Part shown: positions 1-17,602 of the stretch, piece by piece
How positions within the stretch are numbered: position 1 is the first letter of the stretch
Layout: each line of letters starts with the position of its first letter
Assembly: GCA_009731375.1 (NCBI GenBank)
Contig: BJOX01000006.1
Location: 900,180-959,082 of the forward strand
Source of the DNA: Paulinella micropora
Lineage: Eukaryota; Cercozoa; Imbricatea; Euglyphida
Length of the DNA: 58,903 nucleotides
Direction: 5' to 3'
The notes under the pieces: model-generated
What the model was told of the DNA's origin: nothing
What the model saw: only the letters and a program-made list of their open reading frames with translations
Databases searched by the model: none
Made by a program: the position numbers and the translations under genes

Positions 1-59
1 ACGGGTGAGACGATGGAGGCGCATGTGCAGAAATGCATCAGCCATTGACAGAGAAGCAC

Positions 60-110
<51 letters not shown>
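1..110 (+). repeat. SINE 3' end with (ATT)n tail
   Basis: The first 60 bases are nearly identical to 57834-57900, the 3' part of the complete SINE copy near the right end, and like that copy they run straight into an ATT trinucleotide tail (about 60-110). This is therefore the truncated end of a copy whose tRNA head lies outside the window. Confidence 0.8.
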
Positions 111-116
<6 letters not shown>

Positions 117-870
117 GTATATATATATAATATTATATATTTAGTTATTAGTGAGAAGTTCCAACACAAGAACCTTGACGTCAATATTAATATTAATATA
201 CTAGTACAATATAATGATGTACTGTCTCTTCATTGTGATATTAATATCTCAAATATTGATTGAGGTTGAAAAGTTATCTCAAAGTTAGACTGCACACTTT
301 GGCCACTTGAATGTCCGACCCGATCAGTAAGAACGTAATAATTCAACTATTATTAATACTATTAGTACTGACCGTTCACAGTACATCATCTACACAGTGG
401 CCCAATCCCACAGAACTTAGCAGCCTGTGACAAATGGGATGCGCATGCCAGAGCTGCACATTTACTAGTACTTCAAACGATATCTAAGTTACAAAAACAA
501 CTTGGCTTGATGTTAAGGTATCTTCAGGTACTAACCTAATTTCAAAGGAATTGTTTACGTACATGCAGAAAGCCCACTAGGAGATAGCGCTCGCCAGAGT
601 TGATTGCCCAGCCACCGTGCCTGATAGATATTAATAAAATTGATACAGACACATAGCTAAACAAATATCGATAGACGGACGGATAAATAGATAGATGCAT
701 GGAACATGTAGGCAAACAGGGGCAGATAGATAGGTTAGATACAGTAGGTAGATAAATAGACTGACTGACAGAAATATCATATTAATGTAGACCTGGCTAG
801 CCCGCTGTGGCACAACACAGACCCCTGCGTGTTAGTAACTACTTCACCTGCATGCATGTGCATAGAACAT
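111..870. other. Host sequence, no gene seen
   Basis: This is unique-looking, AT-leaning sequence with a degenerate GATA patch at about 650-760. I see no credible reading frame, RNA gene or repeat family here. Confidence 0.6.
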
Positions 871-876
871 ATTCAT

Positions 877-930
877 AGGTAGGTAGGTAGGTAGGTAGGT
901 AGGTAGGTAGGTAGGTAGATAGATAGATAT
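877..930. repeat. GTAG/GATA microsatellite
   Basis: Perfect GTAG tetramers pass into GATA tetramers. The flank at 931-1283 holds no recognisable gene. Confidence 0.9.
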
Positions 931-1282
931 GTTGAGTCTAGGAGCGTCGCATAGCCAAATGGCCATAAGCGCCGTACCAGGAGGCATCCTCGGCTCAGGC
1001 CTGCCTTCGCCTTCCTGCCTCCCTCATAACCAATGGCCAGCGGAGGGATCCACTCACCAAGCACGAAGTGCAGGGTGAGTACCTTTTATGGGCGAGCTCA
1101 AAGAAAAAACACCAACGCCACAGCTACCCATGGTGCAGCCTTGCGAGGTAGCCGACGGGCATATGGTGCAGTTTGCTCTAGGAGGGTTGGTCTTCATCGC
1201 CAAAGCCCCGCCCCCTCGACTTTCAGAAATAGTTATTTAATAACACCAATTTTTATTACATCGAAGGAGGAACGCCCGTCAG

Positions 1283-2945
<1,663 letters not shown>

Positions 2946-3276
2946 ATAGATAGATAGATGAGATATCGCAAAAGGAATGTAGTCCTTGCAAAGGAACGCA
3001 GTTTCACATCAAACAGCAATTTGTGTACTGTGCATGTGTCCGGGATGGGAATCACGGGTAGACTGTGTTCTGGAAAAAAGAAGAGGAGGTAGGTCGTTGA
3101 AGAAAAAGGCAATCTAGGAATGGAGAGAGGGGAGGATAAGGAAGAAGATAAAGAAAAGGAAGCCGTTAGTCCAAGTGTTTTGAACACCGTAAGCTTGCGC
3201 AAGCTACAATGATGACATTGTATGAGGCCTAAACCCCCGAAGGGACCTAGCCCGGGCTATGCAACACTGGACGGCT

Positions 3277-3277
<1 letters not shown>
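2946..3277. other. Non-repetitive host sequence, no gene seen
   Basis: About 330 bases lie between two GATA arrays. A 90-residue minus-strand frame exists but is rich in Ser and Leu and runs into the adjacent repeat; I see no domain in it and do not call it. Confidence 0.5.
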
Positions 3278-3360
<83 letters not shown>

Positions 3361-3410
3361 GTAGGTAGGTAGGTAGGTAGGTAGATAGATANNNNNNNNN
3401 NGGATGGATG

Positions 3411-3456
<46 letters not shown>

Positions 3457-3553
3457 TACATACATACATACATACATACGTACCTTCTGCGCGGAGTATT
3501 TCACGAAGAAGAGGTCCATCACAGCGAGAAAGGTAGGTAGGTAGGTAGGTAGG

Positions 3554-3604
<51 letters not shown>

Positions 3605-3635
3605 GTAGGTAGGTAAGTAGATAGATAGATAGATC

Positions 3636-3727
<92 letters not shown>

Positions 3728-3790
3728 CATACATACATACCTTCTGCGCGGAGTATTTCACGAAGAAGAGGTCCATGACAGCGAGCGCAA
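3278..3790. repeat. GATA/TACA array with 48-bp core
   Basis: GATA, GTAG and TACA tetramers with two copies of a conserved core (3482-3531 and 3739-3784). The same core occurs at 2779-2828, so three copies are spaced by microsatellite. A 10-base gap is at 3392-3401. Confidence 0.9.
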
Positions 3791-3807
3791 TGTGAGCCTG
3801 GCATATA

Positions 3808-3995
3808 TATGTACATCATGTATGTATGTAATCTATGTATGTAATGTATGTACGTAATGTATGTATGTAATGTATGTCATGTAACGTATGTATATACTGT
3901 TAGTATGTAATGTATGTATGTAATGCATGTATGTAATGCATGTATATTACATATGTAATGCATGTATATTACATACATAGATGACATATATACAT
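3808..3995. repeat. Degenerate TATG/TAATG tandem repeat
   Basis: Variants of an ATGTAATGTATGT unit are repeated about fifteen times with small changes. It is a short imperfect minisatellite. Confidence 0.7.
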
Positions 3996-4188
3996 TATGT
4001 TACATATATTACCTCAAGCTTGTACAATCGGTGAATCAGCGGTAACAGCCTGTGAATTGTATTGTATTGTTTTGTTTGGTTTTGAAAAGCTGTCCTTGCA
4101 ACCATCAATAGGCATTTGCGCATGTAGGTGTTGGATGGAATGTTGAATTCAAAGTTGGACAACCCTGCCCTTTGACTGTCTGCAAGTA

Positions 4189-4261
4189 AGCAAGGAAGAC
4201 CAGGCAATACTCCTACACATGTTTACATGACTAAGGACTTACTTGCTTGCTTACTTGCTTG

Positions 4262-4299
<38 letters not shown>

Positions 4300-4640
4300 A
4301 CTTACTCACTCGCTGTCTGTCCTTAGTCATGTAAACATGTGTAGGAGTATTGCCTGGTCTTCCTTGCTTACTTGCTGACTTGCTTGCTTACTTGCTTGCT
4401 TACTTACTTACTTACTTACTTTGACTGTCTGTCCGTAGTCATGTAAACATGTGTAGGAGTATTGCCTGGTCTTCCTTGCTTACTTGCTTACTTGCTTGCT
4501 TACTTGCTTGCTTACTTACTTAGTTGGACAACCCTGCTCTTTGACAGTCTGTCCTTAGCCATGTAAACATGTGTAGGAGTATTGCCTAGTCTTCCTTGCT
4601 TACTTGCTTACTTACTTACTTACTTACTACTTACTCACTC
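4189..4640. repeat. Inverted and direct copies of a 50-bp unit with TTAC/TTGC tracts
   Basis: A unit containing CATGTAAACATGTGTAGGAG occurs forward at about 4320-4369, 4434-4483 and 4555-4600. The first copy, at 4189-4239, is inverted. Units are separated by CTTA/CTTG tetramer tracts. The inverted first pair could form a large hairpin. Confidence 0.85.
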
Positions 4641-4654
4641 GCTCAATCACTTAC

Positions 4655-5553
4655 CTGGTCTGGATGCTGTGTTGCACCCAAGCATTGACTTCCGTCACTC
4701 TCCAGCACGGTACGTCCGTTGTCGGGTATGCATTATGCCGCTTGACAGTCCAGCCGTGTGTGTTGGCAAAGCGTTTCACAGCGTCCAGCACGCACATACA
4801 CTCCGCCGCAGTCCAAAAGTTGTGTATGTGGTCGTTGGGGAAGCAGGGTTTGGTCAGAGCGAGTCTTCGTTCAGAAATGGCACTTTCCATATAGCAGACA
4901 TAGTCGTCCATCGATGGAGGGTTGTGCTTGTTGTGGTTGTTATTGTGGTTGTGGTTGTCGTGGTTATTGTTGCTGCTCTTGTTGTTGTTGTCATTATTAT
5001 CATTATTGTTATTTCCTTCTCTTTTTCTTCTTCTGCCTCCTTTCACTTTCCCTGCGCCAGCAATCGTTCCTTGTCCTCGTTCGCTCACATCTCCTTCCCA
5101 TTCCATATCCGCCTCCTCCTGTCCATCTTTCATCTGCTTTAGCTCCCCATGTTCTCCTTTCTTTCCTCCTCCCTTCCTCTTTCCTCCTCCTCCTCCTCTT
5201 CCTCTTCCTCCTCTTCCCTTTGCCCCACTTTCCTTCTCCTCCTCCTCCTCCTCCAATTTGCAAATTTCTCCAGAAAAGTCCCGCCCGGCGGCACACCGCC
5301 GAGGTCCGGCCGTCCCGTCATGAAATTTCCCGGTTTTTCCGGTATTTTCAGCCGATAATTTCGGGAAAAATTCATGGTGGCTGCCTATAACAGCAGCAGC
5401 AGCAGAAGGCTGGGCCGGGCCGCAGGTCCGAATGGCGCGAAACGGGGGACAGTCGGTGATCAGGCCAGAGGTATTCTGCCGCCTGCACAATTTATCATAG
5501 AAAACGCTATGCTGCATACCAGCGGAAATTCCGGAAATTTTGGCCCTGAGCAA
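4655..5553 (-). CDS. Probable host exon, 2OG-Fe(II) oxygenase-like (partial)
   Basis: A 300-codon minus-strand frame is open up to a consensus 5' splice donor, CAG|GTAAGT, at 4655/4654. Its last 75 or so residues are ordinary protein sequence: an Ala-Glu-Cys helix, then a Gly-Trp-Thr / Arg-His / Tyr-Pro-Thr-Thr-Asp-Val-Pro cluster. From memory I associate that pattern with the region before the catalytic core of algal and protist 2-oxoglutarate/Fe(II) dioxygenases. The core with the HxD...H iron ligands would be in a later exon, not seen here. The middle is low complexity (Asn/Asp/His, Gly/Lys/Arg and Glu runs), so the true exon may start just before the Asn tract near 4920 rather than at 5553. 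The donor site and the complexity of the last part are what I see; the family assignment is inference. Confidence 0.42.
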
Positions 5554-5636
5554 GAGCGGTTAGTAAGATTATTTAAATTTGGTCTGGCGGGACATGATGG
5601 ATCGTGGTATGTATCTACAATTCTTGACACGTAATT

Positions 5637-5955
5637 TGGGCATTAACGAGGTACATTTTGGCATTAGCGACGTACTATTCGCATAGCAAGGTAGATTTTG
5701 GCACTAGTGAGGTGCATTTTGGAATTAGAGAGGTATATTTTGGCTGGAGAGGTCTGTTTTGGCATAAGAGAGGTACGTTTTGGTATAAGAGAGATATATT
5801 TTGGCATTAGAGATTTTGGCATTAGAGAGGTACATTTGGGATTGGCGAGGTACATGTTGGCATCAGCAAGGTACATTTTGGCATTTGTGAGGTATATTTT
5901 GGCATTAGCGAGGTCATTTTAGCATGAGCAAGGTACATTTTGGCATTAGCGAGGT
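5637..5955. repeat. ~21-bp minisatellite
   Basis: A unit close to GAGGTACATTTTGGCATTAGC is repeated about fourteen times with substitutions and length changes (5640-5955). Frames in both directions read as short peptide repeats and are not genes. Confidence 0.9.
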
Positions 5956-6178
5956 GTCCGGCTGACAATTTGGGGCCGGTGTCCTGGCATTCTATCTGCA
6001 GAACATACACATACACATATACGCACATAACACAGGCATATATTCATGCACACATATTTACACACAGGCATATTTCACTAGAGCATGTTGAGAGGACCTT
6101 GCCTAGTAGGGTGCATATCTCTGCGAAGCCTGTGTGAGTATGTGTATAACATAGAACACAGACTGAGATTGGGCAATC

Positions 6179-6890
<712 letters not shown>

Positions 6891-6947
6891 GGCGCGGGCG
6901 AGCATGAGATTGCTAACGATACCTACATGCCCTGAACAGAGAAGAAA

Positions 6948-7028
6948 CGTTCATGATTGTTCATGATTGTTCATGATTGTTCATGATTGTTCATTATCGT
7001 TCATCATCGTTCATCATCGTTCATCTCG
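6948..7028. repeat. 10-bp tandem repeat
   Basis: Eight or so copies of a GTTCATGATT / GTTCATCATC decamer. Confidence 0.85.
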
Positions 7029-7055
7029 TTCACAAACTAGCAATCAATCAAACTC

Positions 7056-7650
<595 letters not shown>

Positions 7651-8067
7651 TACCGTGTCTGGCAGCGCAATGCAGCGGGGTTGTAGCACCCGGGAGAGCA
7701 GGGTGGTCTTCCAACCATAAACTATATACATAGTACAGTATAGAGTGTAACATTACATGTACATATTATCTGTATAATGCATCATTGGCGGCGTAATTCA
7801 AAGTGCTAGTAACACCCGGGAGATGAGGGTGGTCTGCGCATAAACTATACATAGTATAGTATATGTATGTAGTATCTGTGTTGTCTGTATAGTATGTATA
7901 TTATGTATGTATGCAGAGGGATTGTAGCACCCGGGAGAGCAGGGTGGTCTTCCAACCAGAAACTGTATATATCAAAATATATAGTATGCTATGTAGTAAA
8001 GTATATATATGTATGTATTATATGTAGTATATCATCCACCTAGCTAACTATCTACCTACCTCGCCCC

Positions 8068-8834
8068 NNNNNNNNNNNNNNNNNNNNNNNNNNNNNNNNN
8101 NNNNNNNNNNNNNNNNNNNNNNNNNNNNNNNNNNNNNNNNNNNNNNNNNNNNNNNNNNNNNNNNNNNNNNNNNNNNNNNNNNNNNNNNNNNNNNNNNNNN
8201 NNNNNNNNNNNNNNNNNNNNNNNNNNNNNNNNNNNNNNNNNNNNNNNNNNNNNNNNNNNNNNNNNNNNNNNNNNNNNNNNNNNNNNNNNNNNNNNNNNNN
8301 NNNNNNNNNNNNNNNNNNNNNNNNNNNNNNNNNNNNNNNNNNNNNNNNNNNNNNNNNNNNNNNNNNNNNNNNNNNNNNNNNNNNNNNNNNNNNNNNNNNN
8401 NNNNNNNNNNNNNNNNNNNNNNNNNNNNNNNNNNNNNNNNNNNNNNNNNNNNNNNNNNNNNNNNNNNNNNNNNNNNNNNNNNNNNNNNNNNNNNNNNNNN
8501 NNNNNNNNNNNNNNNNNNNNNNNNNNNNNNNNNNNNNNNNNNNNNNNNNNNNNNNNNNNNNNNNNNNNNNNNNNNNNNNNNNNNNNNNNNNNNNNNNNNN
8601 NNNNNNNNNNNNNNNNNNNNNNNNNNNNNNNNNNNNNNNNNNNNNNNNNNNNNNNNNNNNNNNNNNNNNNNNNNNNNNNNNNNNNNNNNNNNNNNNNNNN
8701 NNNNNNNNNNNNNNNNNNNNNNNNNNNNNNNNNNNNNNNNNNNNNNNNNNNNNNNNNNNNNNNNNNNNNNNNNNNNNNNNNNNNNNNNNNNNNNNNNNNN
8801 NNNNNNNNNNNNNNNNNNNNNNNNNNNNNNNNNN
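8068..8834. other. Assembly gap (767 N)
   Basis: Unknown sequence; the flanks are repeat-rich host DNA. Confidence 1.
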
Positions 8835-9640
8835 TCTCTCTCTTCCTCATAGCCAGGTGACCTTTCTTGCGTTCTTGCATTCACATCCTCCACCCTCACC
8901 CTTGTGCTGTATACACAATATGCAAATATTCGTGCATGCGTGCTATACACATATTATGAAAATATTATTGCATGCTATCCTTCGTATCGATCGCTTATCT
9001 TACCCTGTGTGTCCGATATTGGACGCGTACAGTCATGTTGAGCCCTGCAAATAACCGCTTTTTACTTATTCTGCTCAAGGCTCCATCTATGGCGGAACGT
9101 ATGGCAGCAGACAGGTACAGAAACGAACGTTTACACACACACACACACACACACACACGAACATGAACTCACACACGCTTTTGCCCAAAAACCTCCTCCT
9201 CCTCCTCCTCCAATATAAAGGGCACAACATCACGTCCAAATGAGCCCTCCGAACTTGGAGGCCACGTCCAATGGACGCGACAAAGGATAAGGGTTAAACA
9301 ACATGATTTCTGAGGACAATCAAGTAGCAAAGGAGGGGGGGGAACTACGAACTCGTGCTTCTCCATCAAGATTTTAAACGAAAATGCTTAGAGTCATTCT
9401 GCACCACCCATAATTCCAGGCTTCTGGTGCCACTTTCTGGGTTTGCTTCCTGAAAGGCCTGGCTTGTGGTGCCACTTCACACTCGGAACCCGGAAATCTG
9501 GGTGGTGTAGAACGGACCTAAGTTAGCATATCGTTTGAAAGCGAATGTCTTGCGCCTTTTTCAGGGCGGCTTCAGAATTGTCGTAGGTAGTGCATGCACG
9601 CAACACACTTTTGGCAGGTGCGTCTTTGCTTGTATGAGGA
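8835..9640. other. Host sequence, no gene seen
   Basis: Mixed-composition sequence with an AC tract at 9133-9157. Short frames exist in both strands but none has a domain, a splice-supported boundary or unusual composition that would justify a call. Confidence 0.5.
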
Positions 9641-9644
9641 TGTA

Positions 9645-10035
9645 CGTATGTTATGTTATGTTATGTTATGTTATGTTATGTTATGTTATGTTATGCTATG
9701 CTATGCTATGTTATGTTATGTTATGTTATGTTATGTTATGTTATTTTATGTTATGTTATGTTATGTTATGTTATGTCATGTTATGTTATGTTATGTTATG
9801 TTATATCATGTTGTGTTATGTTATGTTACGTCATGTTGTGTTGTGTTGTGTTATGTTATGTTATGTTATGTTATATCGTGTTGTGTTATTTTATGTAATG
9901 TTATGTCATGTTGTGTTGTGCTATGTTATGTTATGTTATGTTATGTTATGTTATGTCATGTTGTGTTGTGTTGTGTTATGTATGTTATGTTATGTTATGT
10001 TATGTTATGTTATGTTATGTTATGTTATGTTATCT
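9645..10035. repeat. TTATG pentanucleotide array
   Basis: About 78 pentamers of TTATG with TTGTG, TCATG and TATCG variants. The pentamer gives open frames of CYVML repeats in three phases, which are artefacts. Confidence 0.95.
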
Positions 10036-10214
10036 TACTATATCTTTTGACAGACAAAGCCGAGGTCCAAACCATGGATGATTTTCATCTTAAATATCCT
10101 CACTAATGTATGTGTGTGTGTGTGTGTTTTTTTTTTTTGTTTTTGTTGTTGTTTTTTTTGAAATAATACTTTTTTAAAGTACCTCTTGAGGATGGTCTGG
10201 ACCACTGCCCGTAG

Positions 10215-13218
<3,004 letters not shown>

Positions 13219-13221
13219 AGT

Positions 13222-13600
13222 TGATAGTTGCCAGGGTAGAGAATTAAGTACAAGAGCGGAGTTGTACATGTGTATGTGTCTATGCATGTGTCCACGCATG
13301 CGTAGAAGGTGTGTATGTGTATGTTCCTATGCGAATGGCCAGTGGTTATTTGCGAGAGTAGAACAAAGAGTACAAGAGCGGTTTGTATATATGTATGTGT
13401 CTATGCATGTGTATATCTATGTGTCCACGTATGTGTAACGTGCATAGAAAAGTGAGTACAAGAGCAGCTTGTATATATGTATGTGTCTATGCATGTGCAT
13501 ATCTATGAGTCCATGTATGTGTAACGTGTATGTGTGTGTTAGTACACGAATGGCCAGTGGTTGGTTGCGAGAGTAGAGCAGTGAGTACAAGAGAGGAGTG
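13222..13600. repeat. Imperfect ~100-bp tandem repeat
   Basis: Three to four diverged copies share an AGTACAAGAGCGG-like start, a TATGTGTCTATGCATGTG middle and a GCCAGTGGTT-like end. The array is followed by a G-run and a gap (13671-13964). Confidence 0.7.
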
Positions 13601-13964
13601 TCCTTGATCATCACTCCTGCAATGTTTATGTATACATATTGCATATATTATATAATAGAGGGGGGGGGGGNNNNNNNNNNNNNNNNNNNNNNNNNNNNNN
13701 NNNNNNNNNNNNNNNNNNNNNNNNNNNNNNNNNNNNNNNNNNNNNNNNNNNNNNNNNNNNNNNNNNNNNNNNNNNNNNNNNNNNNNNNNNNNNNNNNNNN
13801 NNNNNNNNNNNNNNNNNNNNNNNNNNNNNNNNNNNNNNNNNNNNNNNNNNNNNNNNNNNNNNNNNNNNNNNNNNNNNNNNNNNNNNNNNNNNNNNNNNNN
13901 NNNNNNNNNNNNNNNNNNNNNNNNNNNNNNNNNNNNNNNNNNNNNNNNNNNNNNNNNNNNNNNN

Positions 13965-14347
13965 AGAGTATATGCATACTATAAATATATAAGTTATATA
14001 TATATATTATATATATATATATACAATATTATATATATACGTATGTATATACATATATATATATATATATGTGTGTGTATAAAACTTATATATATATATA
14101 TATAATATATATACATATATATCCACCGGCAATTAAAATGGATAGAGGTAGAGAGAAAAAGGGAAAAAAGGGGGGGAGGGGGGGGGGAGAGGGAGAGAGA
14201 GAGAGTATATACCAGCCAGAAAATGTCCTTCTTTTAGCATTGTTTCCATCGGCAATTTGAGTAGAGAGATGTAGAGCGAAAGAAGAAGGGAAAGGGGGGG
14301 TGGGGGGAGGGGGAGGGAGCAGGGGAGAGAGAGAGAGAGAGAGAGAG

Positions 14348-14378
<31 letters not shown>

Positions 14379-14471
14379 GAGTATATATATATACATATAT
14401 ATATACCAGCCAGAGAATGTCCTTCTTCTAGCATAGTTTCCACCGACAATGTGGAGAGAGAGAGAGAGAGA
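13965..14471. repeat. TA-, G- and GA-rich low-complexity block
   Basis: TA dinucleotides (13985-14120) and purine-rich tracts. A short duplicated core with the sequence AATGTCCTTCTT is at 14211-14257 and 14406-14452. No gene seen. Confidence 0.7.
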
Positions 14472-14634
14472 GATGAGATATCGACTAATGTCAGAAAAAA
14501 GGAGCTTCTGATTTCGTCAACCAAGGAAGTCTGTGGGTAAAGTATTAACCCGATGCCCGGCTAAGCCGTGATGTTTGCACGGAAGGGACTGATACAGGCG
14601 ATACCAAAGCTCCCTAGTACCAGGCGGGGCCAGG
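14472..14634 (+). repeat. Dispersed repeat, inverted partner at 52.3 kb
   Basis: This 163-bp segment matches the reverse complement of 52265-52428 with only a few differences. It continues to about 14930 in sequence not present at the other locus, so the 52-kb copy is truncated. It is a host interspersed repeat of unknown type; I see no coding potential or tRNA promoter boxes in it. Confidence 0.85.
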
Positions 14635-14930
14635 GCTCGTTCCATAAGCGCCCCTTGCAGAACGAGCTCCCACCTCCATTACAGAGGACCCAGTAAGCAG
14701 ATGGAGTTTCGAGACTGTTCGACAGTCTAGTATAAACCGACAGAGCACTGTGGGTTTTATTCCGGGCTCAACAAGTGAGAAAGGGCACCCTGAGGGAACA
14801 GGATTGTGCTTCCCGTCGCTATTTCGACATGTGACTTATAGGCGTATGGCTTGGCACACATAAGGCACCCCACCACGGGCCCAGCACACCCACACCATCC
14901 CCTAATTCTGTCTGTCGACAGATGGCACAG

Positions 14931-15065
<135 letters not shown>

Positions 15066-15270
15066 CCTAATATTAATACTTTCAATTAATACGCTCGATT
15101 TAATAACTAGGTTTCCACCTTAGATAAAGGTATGACTTAATAGCTATACTTTTCACGTGGACGATCCTTGAGTCCGATTGTAAAAATTGTTCTCTCAATA
15201 AAAACGAAGAAGAAGAAGAGAGAGAGANNNNNNNNNNNNNNNNNNNNNNNNNNNNNNNNNNGGGGTGGGA

Positions 15271-15314
<44 letters not shown>

Positions 15315-15328
15315 GATCATTTATGTGT

Positions 15329-15698
15329 GGCGGACTTGTCCATTCGTATATTAAATACAAGCACAGAAAAGACGAAAAACACACACAGGAAAACAGAAAA
15401 ACACACAGGAAGCACAAAACATACCTTTGTTTTACAAAAATACGGAAAACTAAGCACACTAAGGCTTATTTAGTAAAAATAACGACATTTTCATTTTTTT
15501 ATTCTAAAAAATATATATAAATTTCATTTATATGAAAATGTCGTTATTTTTACTAAATAAGCCTTAGTGTGCTTAGTTTTCCGTATTTTTGTAAAACAAA
15601 GGTATGTTTTGTGCTTCCTGTGTGTGTTTTTCTGTTTTCCTGTGTGTGTTTTTCGTCTTTTCTGTGCTTGTATTTAATATACGAATGGAAAGTCCGCC
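15329..15698. repeat. Fold-back element, 166-bp arms
   Basis: Positions 15329-15494 and 15532-15698 are near-perfect reverse complements with a 37-base AT-rich spacer. The outer ends read GGCGGACT and AGTCCGCC. I see no target-site duplication and no internal gene. It could be a MITE-like palindrome or a head-to-head joint of a terminal inverted repeat; its AT-rich composition resembles the viral block that begins 230 bases to the right. Confidence 0.85.
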
Positions 15699-15931
15699 GA
15701 AAAGTTGTCCAAATACAGAAATACAAACCCCCGTCGGTGTGTATTTTTACCTCACCTTTCTCGTCTGCGGTGTTGCCGATATTGGTCCATTTTTTGCTGA
15801 TATGATCAAAGTTGGGGGGATCTTAAAAGTTCAACGGGGGAGGGGGGCAACGAACGAAGTTCGTGGGGGGAGGGGGCGATAGCCTCACGACTAAGGGAAA
15901 CGGTAGGAAGACTATAAGGGGGGAGTAGCCT

Positions 15932-16036
15932 GAACTCGTCGAGAATTTTTGCAAATTCTCGCCTTCGTCTGGGTTGTCGCACCAACTCCTATAATACAAA
16001 CAACCAAATAGCCTTCTACAGCACACTACAAGAAAA
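15932..16036 (+). repeat. 105-bp repeat, left copy
   Basis: The segment is repeated in the same orientation at 42339-42443 with one clear mismatch. It contains a perfect 9-bp stem with a 4-base loop at about 15939-15960 and then a GC-balanced stretch unlike the surrounding AT-rich DNA. It may be a terminal or junction repeat, a replication or integration site, or a small structured RNA; nothing visible decides between these. Confidence 0.9.
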
Positions 16037-16231
16037 AAGTATGTATCATTAAATTGACCTTTTTCGTCTTACTCTTCCAACTTCAACTCAACCACCTACC
16101 ACACACACACACAAGTATGGTATGACTAAATCTCTTTGAAATGAAGAGGGCTTTTGCCTAATTTTTTTAATTGAATACGCACTAGTTTATACTCCTATAC
16201 GCAAAAGGAGTTAGTAGTAAAAAATAATATT

Positions 16232-16710
16232 TCAATTAATTCTTTGTCTTTTATATTTCTCATATTCTTCAATTACATTGTATGTTGTTTTTCCTCCTTC
16301 AATTATTTTTCTTGCTCTAATCTCATCATCAACTCCCATTGTTTTATTTTCTGCACTTAGCCAATTCTCAAATAATAGTAATTGTTTTTTCTTGTTCAAT
16401 TCTTTTCTCTTTTCTTCTCACTTTACCAAATCTATTTTTTCTTTTCGTTCTGCTTCTTCTTTTTTCTGATTTAGCAATTCTTCAATAGCCATAAATTTAT
16501 TTTGTTCTTTTTCTTGTTTCTCCAATTCCATCAATTCTTGTCGTTTTTGCTCCTTTTACTCTGTATTATATCTATTTTAATTTCACTACTTGCTTTATAT
16601 CTAGTTAGTTCAGCAAAGTTCTTATCTCTCAATTTCTCTAACCACTTATTTGGGCTTTCTCGTTCGACATACTCTTCATCACTCTCGCTCCTTCCATCAT
16701 CTTCACTCAT
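16232..16710 (-). pseudogene. Broken coiled-coil protein gene
   Basis: From a start at 16710 the protein opens with an acidic Ser/Asp/Glu stretch and continues into a Lys/Glu-rich coiled coil. The frame breaks near 16550 at an A-rich stretch, resumes in another phase, and meets an in-frame TGA near 16420. After that, coding-like sequence continues to a stop at 16232. Codon use and AT content match the viral genes. I do not recognise the family. The breaks could be sequence errors, but two of different type in 480 bases make true decay likely. Confidence 0.5.
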
Positions 16711-16768
16711 CGTTCTTCGCACTTTGGATTGTTAAGGCTACTCAAAAAAAAAAAAAGTTGTCTATGTT

Positions 16769-16791
16769 AAAAAGCCACACGGGGGCTTTTT
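16769..16791. terminator. Hairpin followed by T-run
   Basis: An 8-bp perfect stem, AAAAAGCC with GGCTTTTT, around a 7-base loop. It lies between the broken minus-strand gene and the plus-strand gene at 16991. Confidence 0.55.
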
Positions 16792-16990
16792 GACCTGAGC
16801 CTATAGGTGGCTGGTGTTAAAAAAAATTCGCTTTTCCTTTTTTAATGTATTTCAAACGAACAGCCGAAATCCAGAAATTCACACAATTGAGTAAAATGTT
16901 TTCCTCTTGCTTTTTCGTTCTGTGACTTTTTTTTCAGAATTCCCAAAGTGGCTAAGACAAGAAGTCCAAACCCTTGTCTGTTATGTAGGT

Positions 16991-17402
16991 ATGGCCGACA
17001 ACGAACCGCGGGAGGAGCCCGAGGAAACTGAATGCAAGGTTCCAGAACAGAAGCACCCCGAAGATCCTGAAGTAAGGGTAAGTTTGTTGTTTCGTTTATT
17101 TTTTTTGTCAATGAAAGGGGGTTTAGGTTTTGGCAGAAGCAGTCGGCGCAATGCGTGTTGGGCTTATTACTGCGGAAAATATTCCCAAAGAATTAGGTAG
17201 GAGGAGGGCGGTCATAGCACGGGAGCCTAATCACGAACGCAATCAACCAATTGAGGGCAAACAGGATTACTGGGTTGAAATCGATAAGGAAAATGGCGTA
17301 GCCCGCATTTACCAACAACCGAATGAGGGTTTTCCAACAACCAAGTTAAATGCTTACAAATCGCCAATGAGGAAAGATCAAGTGCCCGAACATTTTGTCT
17401 GA
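16991..17402 (+). CDS. Unknown acidic protein, possibly spliced
   Basis: Two open segments fit one another if a 49-base intron is removed (17078-17126, GTAAGT donor, TTTAG acceptor). The first 29 codons are very rich in Glu and Pro; the remaining 92 hold a globular-looking sequence with a Tyr-Trp-Val-Glu-Ile strand. The intron keeps phase 0. Base composition is less AT-rich than the neighbours, which together with the possible intron suggests host or recently captured sequence. Without splicing, only a short 5' frame with a different C terminus would be made. I do not recognise the product. Confidence 0.35.
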
Positions 17403-17532
17403 GAAGTTTCAGGCTATTTAGACTGTGGGATAATATCGGCTCAGTCGCGGATTATTATGGTCTCACTGTCAAGACCGCCTACAGGGTTGTGTTTTAATTA
17501 AAGGCGATCTACCACCGCCACTAAACAAACAG

Positions 17533-17583
17533 AGATTTTATCAATTTATTTTTTTTTGTCATTTATTTTTATTGATAAAATCT
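17533..17583. terminator. Perfect 13-bp inverted repeat 3' of integrase
   Basis: 17533-17545 pairs perfectly with 17571-17583 around a 25-base T-rich loop. It sits just beyond the integrase stop (17603) and also downstream of the plus-strand gene ending at 17402, so it could end transcripts from either side. Confidence 0.6.
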
Positions 17584-17602
17584 TTATTTGTGGTATTTTT
17601 CA

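Noticed and set aside
4189-4640. Regularly spaced repeats that might look like a CRISPR array
   Set aside because: Spacers are simple TTAC/TTGC tetramers, one unit is inverted, and no cas-like gene is present.
9645-10035. TTATG array as a telomere-like repeat
   Set aside because: It has no G-run typical of telomeres, is internal, and is interrupted by variants; it behaves as an ordinary pentanucleotide microsatellite.
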